Shown here one piece after another: positions 1 through 5,075 of a stretch of 22,472 nucleotides of DNA. How positions within the stretch are numbered: position 1 is the first letter of the stretch; every line of letters starts with the position of its first letter. The position numbers and the translations under genes were made by a program. The DNA comes from Flammeovirgaceae bacterium UBA4659 (GTDB lineage Bacteria; Bacteroidota; Bacteroidia; Cytophagales; Cyclobacteriaceae). The DNA lies in the NCBI GenBank assembly GCA_002405445.1, contig DHLV01000092.1:16835-39306 (forward strand). Reading direction: 5' to 3'. Under the pieces are notes generated by a model. The model was given only the letters and a program-made list of their open reading frames with translations, made no database searches and was not told the DNA's origin.

Positions 1-89
1 CCATGAAACTGAACAATGGTAAGCAAACAGGCAAAACCGCAATCAGATTGGTCTTGTTGAAGGGTAAGTGTTTTGGGATCAATTCTCAC
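1..89 (-). CDS. Start of C39 peptidase / ABC exporter gene (left copy, runs off window)
   Basis: Reading right to left from a GTG at 89-87, about 30 codons are visible before the window edge. They encode the N-terminus of a C39 peptidase domain with the catalytic-cysteine motif QSDCGFAC. C39 domains cut double-glycine leaders and are usually fused to an ABC exporter (bacteriocin or peptide secretion family), so the rest of the gene should lie to the left. The GTG overlaps the TGA of the upstream thioredoxin-like remnant (GTGA), the same junction as at 1567-1570, so the start is well supported. The visible bases are identical to 1482-1570. If complete outside the window, this would be the working exporter for the two precursors at 1030-1200 and 3168-3383. 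Family assignment is firm; completeness cannot be judged here. Confidence 0.72.
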   Translation of the reverse strand, partial: MRIDPKTLTLQQDQSDCGFACLLTIVQFH

Positions 90-139
90 TTGGGTAAATG
101 CTGAATAATGGCCTCTACTTTGGTTTCACCTTTAAATTC
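1..139. repeat. Direct repeat, left copy (partner 1482-1620)
   Basis: Bases 1-139 match 1482-1620 with two visible differences (near 107 and 113). The repeat covers the C39 start, the GTGA junction and the last codons of the thioredoxin-like gene. To the right of 139 the copies diverge quickly, while the left end is cut by the window edge, so the true repeat may be longer. The abrupt change from near identity to about half identity suggests recent duplication or gene conversion of the C39 end only. Confidence 0.93.
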
Positions 140-254
140 CTGGATGGGCTTACTTACTATTTGCACCATAAATAAATACAGTTGGGAAATCCCTAATTCT
201 AAAATTCTCAAACAAGTCTTACGGATGGATTTGAAAAAATATCTTGTCAAAAAT
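86..254 (-). pseudogene. Decayed 3' end of a thioredoxin-like gene
   Basis: On the minus strand this stretch translates in pieces that match the C-terminal third of the thioredoxin-like protein at 1567-2079. One frame gives DLFENFRIRDFPTVFIYG, aligning with DVFEKFGALSVPHIFVYS, including the cis-proline position. That frame has an in-frame TAA just upstream and another TAA just after GANSK. A shift of frame then gives QEFKGETKVEAIIQHLPK, nearly identical to the intact copy. The two stops and the shift mark it as a pseudogene. No upstream part with the CxxC active site is present; unrelated DNA and the gene at 302-1033 follow instead. The end at 254 is where similarity fades and is approximate. 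Confidence 0.72.
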
Positions 255-301
255 GTTAGGCTACTTAACTAGATTTTTTGTACACACTTAAATAACGTAG
301 G

Positions 302-1033
302 TTATTTGAATATGATGTCCTTGTACTCAAGTACAGCATTGCAAAAACTGTTTGAATAATTTATTAGTTGAGGAACCAAAATCCCATCCACTAACTGATA
401 TTTTATAAATCTCGTACGACTAATGAAATTTTCTCCACTTATAGTAATATTGCTATTCTCAGTTTCTAGTAGATTCAATGTCCTGACGTCAAAAGTAAAT
501 TGATGTTTCTGAGTCTGACTGATTACTTTCTCAAGTATTAAGATAGAATCATTGACGGTCTTAACCTTAAAAGAATTAAAGTCTTTCTCAGGTATAATAT
601 TAACATGATACTTAATGTAGCCATTACTTGAACTAGTGTGAATAGGCATTAAACTTAAATCTAACATGGTATTGTTTTCTTTGTTAATACATTTCTCCTC
701 GCCATTAGAATAGTATTCACAGATTCTTGTTTCATCAACATTTATACGACTGAAGTCTAAGTCGCCAATTGATGATTTCCCAACTATTTTTGATTTAATA
801 GTTACGCAATAAACTATAACCGAGTCTAGTTTTTTCTCTGGATCTATGTGATGGTTGTATTTTTTCAAAAAACTGATTTCAGATTGAGCCGTTGCTGGAA
901 TAGAAAAAAAAATCAGTGCTAGTACTATGGAGCAATTTATGACAATTGATAAACGACTTATCCCAAGAAAGTCAATCCTTGGGATAAGTTGATTTGAAAC
1001 ACAGTTTTCTAAAGAAATTAACAGAACTTTCAT
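302..1033 (-). CDS. Exported 243-aa protein of unknown function, coupled to peptide precursor 1
   Basis: The ATG at 1033-1031 overlaps the TGA of the peptide gene at 1030-1200 in the form ATGA, so the two are probably translated together. An unusually long N-region precedes a hydrophobic stretch ending IPATAQS (about residues 29-50), which looks like a signal peptide cleaved near AQS. The mature part is polar and Asn/Ser-rich. Near the end, the pattern FIKYQLVDGILVPQ recalls LolA-like or outer-membrane lipoprotein-sorting folds, but that is weak. It occupies the slot that an 88-aa membrane protein fills beside precursor 2 (2905-3171), so it may be an immunity, accessory or target-related protein; this is inferred from position only. 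It ends 47 bases before the thioredoxin remnant. Confidence 0.75.
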   Translation of the reverse strand: MKVLLISLENCVSNQLIPRIDFLGISRLSIVINCSIVLALIFFSIPATAQSEISFLKKYNHHIDPEKKLDSVIVYCVTIKSKIVGKSSIGDLDFSRINVDETRICEYYSNGEEKCINKENNTMLDLSLMPIHTSSSNGYIKYHVNIIPEKDFNSFKVKTVNDSILILEKVISQTQKHQFTFDVRTLNLLETENSNITISGENFISRTRFIKYQLVDGILVPQLINYSNSFCNAVLEYKDIIFK

Positions 1034-1200
1034 CCGAAAACGCAGTAGTTGAATGCCAGTTGTGATAAAATATAACGTTCGGGAGAATTGATGGGTGCAC
1101 CCGCTAGAGTTACAACAGCAAACGAATAGGCATAACAGCCGTCAACAAAATTATACCCACCTCGAAGACTTCCCATTTTTTCAACATTTAAACTTTTCAT
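1030..1200 (-). CDS. Double-glycine-leader peptide precursor 1 (bacteriocin-like)
   Basis: A 56-residue product starting at the ATG at 1200-1198. The leader MKSLNVEKMGSLRGG ends in a GG processing site of the kind cut by C39 peptidases. The predicted core is 41 residues, aromatic-rich, with two cysteines (core positions 7 and 38) that could form a disulfide and a C-terminal CVFG. The start is fixed by alignment to precursor 2 at 3168-3383: the leaders agree at 10 of 15 positions and the upstream DNA is also repeated, although a longer open frame reaches 1272. The ATGA overlap with the gene at 302-1033 implies a two-gene unit. Family: GG-leader bacteriocins or signalling peptides. Whether it kills, signals or is inactive cannot be read from sequence. 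Confidence 0.8.
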   Translation of the reverse strand: MKSLNVEKMGSLRGGYNFVDGCYAYSFAVVTLAGAPINSPERYILSQLAFNYCVFG

Positions 1201-1374
1201 AATCTTTTTTTTGGTTACCCCAGAACCCGTCTGGTGCGGTTGTTTTGCCTGCCATGCGCGCCAAGGCTGCAAAACGATTTAAAGCAACCAACCAAATTCA
1301 CCAAAGTCAAGCCTACCCCACAAATGGGGGGTTGCATACCCCCCATTTGTGGGGTATTTTTAAATTTTTTTTAT
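1156..1374. repeat. Leader/promoter repeat, left copy (partner 3339-3570)
   Basis: This segment holds the first 15 codons of precursor 1, its upstream region, a GC-rich hairpin, a T-rich stretch and the bases ATGGGC. It aligns with 3339-3570, where the same ATGGGC is the start of the response regulator gene. Well conserved blocks include CAGAACCCGTCTGGT, CCATGCGCGCCAAGGCTG (1252-1269) and ACCAAAGTCAAGCC. Similarity stops at ATGGGC, beyond which the left copy continues into a reversed C39 gene fragment. The right-hand border is therefore a recombination junction. Confidence 0.88.
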
Positions 1375-1570
1375 GGGCATCAAAGCCCAACGGTTGGGCT
1401 GCCTGCAGTAGACCGAGTAGTGTGGTGCCGTGCCGGCTGGTGCCGCTCAGCTTGCGCGGATGCTCGAGATGATTGCGCCCGCCATGAAACTGAACAATGG
1501 TAAGCAAACAGGCAAAACCGCAATCAGATTGGTCTTGTTGAAGGGTAAGTGTTTTGGGATCAATTCTCAC
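1313..1570 (-). pseudogene. Truncated C39 peptidase domain of an ABC exporter (right copy)
   Basis: Starting at a GTG (1570-1568) that overlaps the TGA of the thioredoxin-like gene, the frame encodes about 65 residues of a C39 peptidase domain: QSDCGFAC with catalytic Cys17, then GTTLLGLLQAAQPLGFDA. At about residue 65 it leaves the family sequence and runs into the leader/promoter repeat read backwards, ending after 85 residues in its hairpin. The catalytic His and Asp, the membrane domain and the ATPase are all missing, so it cannot be a working exporter. The junction lies in or next to GGGC (about 1371-1375), shared with the response-regulator start. Its first 30 codons are identical to the left copy at 1-89. 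Confidence 0.88.
1314..1356. repeat. Perfect 18-bp inverted repeat (hairpin), left copy
   Basis: The arms TACCCCACAAATGGGGGG (1314-1331) and CCCCCCATTTGTGGGGTA (1339-1356) are perfect complements around a 7-base loop TTGCATA. On the plus strand a run rich in T follows, so it resembles an intrinsic terminator or attenuator reading toward the lost response-regulator start. The partner copy at 3502-3542 has the same left arm and loop but a flipped core in the right arm. The last codons of the truncated C39 frame read through it. Confidence 0.93.
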
Positions 1571-1620
1571 TTGGGTAAATGCTGAATGATGGCTTCTACT
1601 TTGGTTTCACCTTTAAATTC
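1482..1620. repeat. Direct repeat, right copy (partner 1-139)
   Basis: Second copy of the C39-start and thioredoxin-end repeat. Here it is joined on its right to an intact thioredoxin-like gene and on its left to a further stretch of C39 coding sequence that stops at the junction near 1375. Confidence 0.93.
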
Positions 1621-2079
1621 TTTCACCAATTTTTTCTCAGCGGAATAAACGAAGATATGGGGCACCGAGAGTGCTCCAAACTTTTCAAAAACATCTTCGC
1701 GGTTAATTTTTAAGAAGTGGATGTTTGATGGTATTTCTCCAATGTATTTCTCTGCCGCTGATTTGATACTGGCAATATTTTCTGATGAAAGGAATAGCAG
1801 TTGAGTGCCGCTAAATGAACTCAGATTCTTTTTGATTTCTGAAAGCTCATACTGGCAGTGCTCGCAGCTGGAATTAAAGAAGATAAGTACGACCGGGCTT
1901 ATTTCTTTCAAGCGAAATTGTAAACTATCTAAAGTATAAAGGTCATCTACATTTAAAGATTGAATGTTTTCCGCTACTGCCTTTTTCAAAGCTACGCGCT
2001 CCACAATAAAGTAGCCCATTGCCAACACCCCCGCAAAAACGGAAACAAGGCCTATGGTGATAATTGATTTCTTGACCAT
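1567..2079 (-). CDS. Membrane-anchored thioredoxin-like protein of the peptide-export unit
   Basis: A 170-residue protein: one N-terminal membrane segment (about residues 5-26), then a thioredoxin/AhpC-TSA-type domain with active site C72-E-H-C75 and a cis-proline at P140 (LSVPHIF). Such proteins act in the periplasm as disulfide oxidants or reductants. The ATG at 2079 is chosen because it lies 2 bases after the stop of the membrane-protein gene at 2082-2705; the longer open frame to 2271 overlaps that gene. Its TGA overlaps the GTG of the C39 fragment. Position between exporter and peptide genes suggests it acts on cysteines in the precursor cores, both of which contain two; that is inference. 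A decayed relative sits at 86-254. Confidence 0.85.
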   Translation of the reverse strand: MVKKSIITIGLVSVFAGVLAMGYFIVERVALKKAVAENIQSLNVDDLYTLDSLQFRLKEISPVVLIFFNSSCEHCQYELSEIKKNLSSFSGTQLLFLSSENIASIKSAAEKYIGEIPSNIHFLKINREDVFEKFGALSVPHIFVYSAEKKLVKEFKGETKVEAIIQHLPK

Positions 2080-2081
2080 AC

Positions 2082-2705
2082 TTATGAAATGCTTACCGTT
2101 AAAAACATGACCACCACCACCCACACAGCCAAACCCACGCCATAGGTTTTTGCCACAAAGCCCAAACTCTCCGCGAAAGGCTTTTCTAACACTTCTTGTA
2201 GTTGCCAAGCGAGTGCAATCCAATATAAAAGCTCGAAGACATTCAAAAGTTGTATAGGATATACCAACCAAGGATCAAGTTCATTCGGGTCGAAAACACT
2301 GATTACTGAAAGAGGAGAGAAAAACTGAAGATCTTGAAGGGTGTAGTTGGTTTCGAAGAATAGAAACCAGAGTAATTTAATTACGCCTGGAATAAGAAAA
2401 ATAAACTCTGCCTGTGTGACAATGGCAAATAATTTTTTAAAGCCCATTTCAATTTTCAAGAGAAATCCTCCAGCTGAAAAGCAAACAACGACAAACAATA
2501 TCTTAGTGAAAAGAAGTAATGGCAATAAAAGATATGAGAGCCATTTCCATTTTTTGCTTTTTACTAGTAACTCTGAAATATGTTCATATGATAATTTATT
2601 AATTAAGGAGTCATATATTATGTCATCTGATATTAAATTTAATTCTACAACGAATTGCATTAACAAAAAAAATACTGTTATTACGAGGTACCGCTTCACC
2701 TTCAT
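2082..2705 (-). CDS. Multi-pass membrane protein of unknown function
   Basis: A 207-residue very hydrophobic protein with about five likely membrane segments (around residues 5-22, 55-83, 95-118, 150-170 and 185-206). I recognise no family or catalytic motif. Its stop is 2 bases before the start of the thioredoxin-like gene, so the two form an operon that ended in the C39 exporter before truncation. A partner role in peptide maturation, export or immunity is plausible by context only. No remnant is visible in the left copy. The start ATG at 2705-2703 directly follows the TAA of an 18-codon ORF (2706-2762). Confidence 0.78.
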   Translation of the reverse strand: MKVKRYLVITVFFLLMQFVVELNLISDDIIYDSLINKLSYEHISELLVKSKKWKWLSYLLLPLLLFTKILFVVVCFSAGGFLLKIEMGFKKLFAIVTQAEFIFLIPGVIKLLWFLFFETNYTLQDLQFFSPLSVISVFDPNELDPWLVYPIQLLNVFELLYWIALAWQLQEVLEKPFAESLGFVAKTYGVGLAVWVVVVMFLTVSIS

Positions 2706-2867
2706 TTAGAGATAAACAAGTGCAACAGACGAACTGTGATTATCGTCATCTTTTTTAATCATTGTGAATGCTACAAGGCAATAATCCCATAGAAGTTATA
2801 CCCGTTTGCCTACAGTATATCAATGACCAAATAGATATTTGATGGTTATAGAGAATAGATCAAAAAT

Positions 2868-2890
2868 AAGTGCCTTGATCCAAGGCACTT
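2868..2890 (-). terminator. Intrinsic terminator after the precursor 2 unit
   Basis: AAGTGCCTTG and CAAGGCACTT are perfect 10-base arms around a 3-base loop. Read on the minus strand the hairpin is followed by ATTTTTG. It lies 14 bases after the stop of the small membrane protein at 2905-3171, so it would end the peptide/partner transcript and separate it from the membrane-protein and thioredoxin genes, which then need their own promoter within 2706-2867. Confidence 0.8.
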
Positions 2891-2904
2891 AAACGAAAAT
2901 AGAA

Positions 2905-3171
2905 TTATGTAATACCAATTATCAGTAATACAACCAACCCGATAAAATGCGTAGATAAGAACTGTAAAAAGAATTTCTTCTTGTCAGGCTCTACCATTTT
3001 ACGATAAAGAATTACAGCAGCTATTGCAATCGCGAAAATTAGATTTAATGCAAACAAAGAAACTATGTAGATATTGTTATCTGATAAAAATGCCTTTTGC
3101 GCAAAAAACGAAAAAACTCCACTATTCGCGACCCCATAATATATGAGAAGCCTTTGAAAATTACTCATCAT
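2905..3171 (-). CDS. Small two-TM protein coupled to precursor 2, candidate immunity protein
   Basis: An 88-residue product starting at the ATG at 3171-3169, which overlaps the TGA of precursor 2 (ATGA). A second ATG follows immediately. It has at least two membrane segments (about residues 33-57 and 68-88) with a basic stretch between them (YRKMVEPDKKK). Small multi-pass proteins directly downstream of bacteriocin genes are often immunity proteins, and this is the best guess; no recognisable motif supports it beyond position and topology. The open frame continues upstream to 3336, but that part is antiphase to precursor 2 and is not used. A terminator follows at 2868-2890. Confidence 0.72.
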   Translation of the reverse strand: MMSNFQRLLIYYGVANSGVFSFFAQKAFLSDNNIYIVSLFALNLIFAIAIAAVILYRKMVEPDKKKFFLQFLSTHFIGLVVLLIIGIT

Positions 3172-3383
3172 TTGCAGCCTGCATATGTAATTCCCCATGC
3201 AGCAACTGAACCAAAAATTCCTGCAACCACACCCACCACTATTGATGAGCCACCGGTAAATATAGCCGCTCCAACGCCCGCAGCGATTGATGATCCTAGC
3301 GTTGTTAATCCGGCCATTGCAGCGTCCTTTTCGCAAGAACCACCACTAAAACTCTCCAATCTCTCTACATTCAAACTTTTCAT
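3168..3383 (-). CDS. Double-glycine-leader peptide precursor 2 (bacteriocin-like, glycine-zipper core)
   Basis: A 71-residue precursor. Leader MKSLNVERLESFSGG ends in GG; the predicted core is 56 residues, beginning SCEKD and ending TYAGCK. The core is rich in Gly, Ala, Val and Ile with repeated small-residue spacing (GVGAAIFTGG, VVGVVAGIFG), typical of membrane-inserting class II bacteriocins. Its only two cysteines sit near the two ends, so a disulfide would nearly close the chain; the thioredoxin-like neighbour fits this. The leader and upstream DNA match precursor 1 at 1030-1200, but the cores are unrelated. It is divergent from the response regulator at 3565 and coupled to the gene at 2905-3171. 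Antibacterial action is likely but inferred. Confidence 0.85.
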   Translation of the reverse strand: MKSLNVERLESFSGGSCEKDAAMAGLTTLGSSIAAGVGAAIFTGGSSIVVGVVAGIFGSVAAWGITYAGCK

Positions 3384-3478
3384 AATTCTTTATTTTTTGA
3401 TCATCCCAGAACCCGTCTGGTACGGTTGTTTCGCATCCCATGCGCGCCAAGGCTGAAAAACACTTTAAAACAACTTAC

Positions 3479-3486
3479 CAAATATA
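3479..3486 (-). promoter_or_regulatory. Candidate -7 box for precursor 2
   Basis: On the minus strand TATATTTG matches the Bacteroidota -7 consensus TAnnTTTG, about 95 bases before the precursor 2 ATG. No clear -33 TTG is found at the usual spacing. In the left copy the aligned bases are TGAATTTG, one step from consensus, so the two peptide genes may differ in strength. Confidence 0.4.
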
Positions 3487-3501
3487 CCAAAGTCAAGCCC
3501 A

Positions 3502-3542
3502 CCCCCACAAATGGGGGGTTGCATACCCCCCCACAAATGGGG
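3502..3542. repeat. GC-rich imperfect hairpin, right copy, before the response regulator
   Basis: CCCCC-ACAAAT-GGGGGG, loop TTGCATA, then CCCCCCC-ACAAAT-GGGG. The inner GGGGGG/CCCCCC and outer CCCC/GGGG can pair, but the two ACAAAT cores are in direct orientation and cannot. In the left copy (1314-1356) the right core is ATTTGT, giving a perfect hairpin. The structure ends 22 bases before the response-regulator ATG and is followed by a T-rich stretch, so it could act as a 5' UTR attenuator or as a protein-binding site. Confidence 0.85.
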
Positions 3543-3564
3543 TATTTTTGAAAAAAATATTTTT

Positions 3565-4197
3565 ATGGGCGGCAAAAAGGCGTTGGTATTGGTGGTAGAT
3601 GACCACCCCATGATGTGTGAGTCTTTTGTGCTCGCTTTGAAGAATTATGTTTCGGGGATATACACCGCCACCAATGAGGAGGAGGCCAAGCAAATCTGCA
3701 AATCGTATGACATTCGGGTAGCGTTTATCGATGCCCGTCTACAACCGGGAAGCGGTATAGAATTAACAAAGTTCCTTAAAAACAAATACGGTCAGCTAAA
3801 AGTGGTGGGCTATACTACCTTTAGCGAAGAGGCCACTGTTGCCGAGTTTTTGAGTGCGGGAGTGGTGGGCTTTATGGAAAAAAGCGAAATGCGCACGGTC
3901 GACATCCTAGAGTGCCTTGACCGGGTCTTAGCGGATGAACCTTATTTTCCGGCTTGGGTAGAGAAAATTTGCGAAAAATTATTCGCAAAGCACGTGTTTG
4001 CATCTACACAATTAAGCAATCGCGAAAAAGAAATTGCCGTGCTGTTGAGCAGGGGCCTTTCGCACAAGCAAATTGCCGAAAAGCTTTCGCTGGCAAAAAA
4101 TACGGTAGATGATTACTGCAAACAAATGCTTCAAAAAACAAGAACGAAAAGTAGTGTGGAGTTAATGGGTTTTTTGCTGCGCAATGGCGTGTTGTGA
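3565..4197 (+). CDS. NarL/LuxR-family response regulator
   Basis: A 210-residue response regulator. Receiver domain (about 1-120): acidic pair D12-D13, phosphoacceptor D56 in FIDARLQPGSG, T84 and K106. C-terminal LuxR-type helix-turn-helix (about 145-205): LSNREKEIAVLLSRGLSHKQIAEKL is represented by the core REKEIAVLLSRGLS. The ATG at 3565 gives the normal receiver start; an in-frame ATG at 3511 inside the hairpin is rejected because it would encode repeat DNA. It shares a divergent region with precursor 2 and its 3' end overlaps the histidine kinase at 4162-5007 by 36 bases, tail to tail. The pair probably forms one two-component system, and control of the peptide unit is an attractive inference. 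Confidence 0.92.
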   Translation: MGGKKALVLVVDDHPMMCESFVLALKNYVSGIYTATNEEEAKQICKSYDIRVAFIDARLQPGSGIELTKFLKNKYGQLKVVGYTTFSEEATVAEFLSAGVVGFMEKSEMRTVDILECLDRVLADEPYFPAWVEKICEKLFAKHVFASTQLSNREKEIAVLLSRGLSHKQIAEKLSLAKNTVDDYCKQMLQKTRTKSSVELMGFLLRNGVL

Positions 4198-5007
4198 TTT
4201 TGTTAACGACAAGTGCATTACCATGCCGCGCGAAAGAATAAACCGATAGAAAAAGCCGGCTCGAATGCTTTCCGCCCGCGTTTTCATGGAACTTGTACCT
4301 AAGCCTGCCACACGGCCGGGATCTAGTGCCCACAAGTCGTCTTCAGTTTCGATTATTAGCCTGGCGGGCTGCCAGTTGATGTTGATATTGAATTGTTGGC
4401 TGTTGGCATGTTTGATGGTATTTTGTAATGCCTCTTGCACTATCAACATGATTTCGTGCTTTTCTTTGGGGGTAAGTTCAAAAGTATGTTCGCTGCCGCT
4501 CTCTGTCAGCTTTATCTGCATCAATAAAAAACCATCAAATCGGTTTTTAATTTTTTGAAGCAGTTCACTGATGGTTGTGTCTTCATACTCTTCATCCATG
4601 ATGTTGGTGATTATAAAACGCAGCGATCTGATGGTTCTCCCCAGGTCGTCTCGCAGCAAATCGGTCTTTTGCCGCAGCGACTGCGCATCACCAAATACCA
4701 AACCGTCCATCCTTAGCCTAATGGCCATCAAGCGTTGCACGGTGTCGTCATGCAGCAAAAGTTTAATGCGTGTGCGCTCATCCTCAATCGCTTGCTTTAC
4801 CTCTGCTTTTTCGGGGTCTACATTCACCTTAGGTTTGGGTGCTGGCGCGGCCACCGCGATTATCCGTTTTTTGGGGTACGCGTTTTCGTCACGCGTCTGC
4901 AATCGGAAATACTCGTCAGCCGATTTCGTGTTACGGAACTGAAATCCTAAAATGAAGCCGAGCAATAAGAAGCAGGCACTTAGCGAAATTATCCATGTTA
5001 TGCTCAT
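4162..5007 (-). CDS. NarL/DesK-type sensor histidine kinase
   Basis: A 281-residue kinase. One N-terminal membrane segment (about 3-22), a short Ala/Pro/Lys linker, a HisKA_3 dimerisation domain with phosphoacceptor H86 (LLLHDDTVQRL), and an HATPase_c domain (about 180-270) with N196 in QEALQNTIKHAN and the G2-like box GLGTSSM. The G1-like box reads EDDLWALDPG, where a DxG motif is expected, so nucleotide binding may be unusual. There is no large extracellular loop, so sensing would be through the membrane segment or linker. It is the likely partner of the response regulator at 3565-4197, with convergent overlapping 3' ends. It lies 68 bases downstream of the aminopeptidase gene and may be partly co-transcribed with it. 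Confidence 0.9.
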   Translation of the reverse strand: MSITWIISLSACFLLLGFILGFQFRNTKSADEYFRLQTRDENAYPKKRIIAVAAPAPKPKVNVDPEKAEVKQAIEDERTRIKLLLHDDTVQRLMAIRLRMDGLVFGDAQSLRQKTDLLRDDLGRTIRSLRFIITNIMDEEYEDTTISELLQKIKNRFDGFLLMQIKLTESGSEHTFELTPKEKHEIMLIVQEALQNTIKHANSQQFNININWQPARLIIETEDDLWALDPGRVAGLGTSSMKTRAESIRAGFFYRFILSRGMVMHLSLTKSQHAIAQQKTH

Positions 5008-5075
5008 CGCTGTTTCATTTCGAAAACTGACTCAGCCCGAAAACGAGTTTCAACTGTATAGTATCTATCCTCTAT

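Larger units (their letters stand above)
3339..3570. repeat. Leader/promoter repeat, right copy (partner 1156-1374)
   Basis: Covers the leader codons of precursor 2, the divergent regulatory region, the hairpin and the first codons of the response regulator. Here the repeat runs into an intact response regulator, so this copy is likely the original arrangement at its right end. The 18-base block CCATGCGCGCCAAGGCTG recurs exactly at 3438-3455 and stands out as GC-rich in an AT-rich region; it is a candidate regulatory site. Confidence 0.88.

Noticed and set aside
1234..1503. Plus-strand frames opposite the C39 fragment
   Set aside because: They run through repeat DNA and antisense of a recognised domain; no protein-like conservation or start signal.
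2347..2709. Plus-strand 120-codon frame
   Set aside because: Antisense to the membrane-protein gene, which fits a coupled operon; composition of the antisense frame is not protein-like.
3097..3456. Plus-strand Pro/Ala-rich frame
   Set aside because: Antisense to precursor 2 and its partner; the proline richness mirrors glycine codons of the real core.
3502..3542. CRISPR-like repeat
   Set aside because: Only two copies 2.2 kb apart, with no spacers; it is part of a longer duplicated segment.
3511..3564. Upstream in-frame start for the response regulator
   Set aside because: It would translate the hairpin and T-rich repeat; the ATG at 3565 gives the normal receiver N-terminus.
1..3570. Insertion sequence or transposon as the cause of the repeats
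   Set aside because: No transposase, terminal inverted repeats or target duplications; the repeats are parts of genes and a control region.
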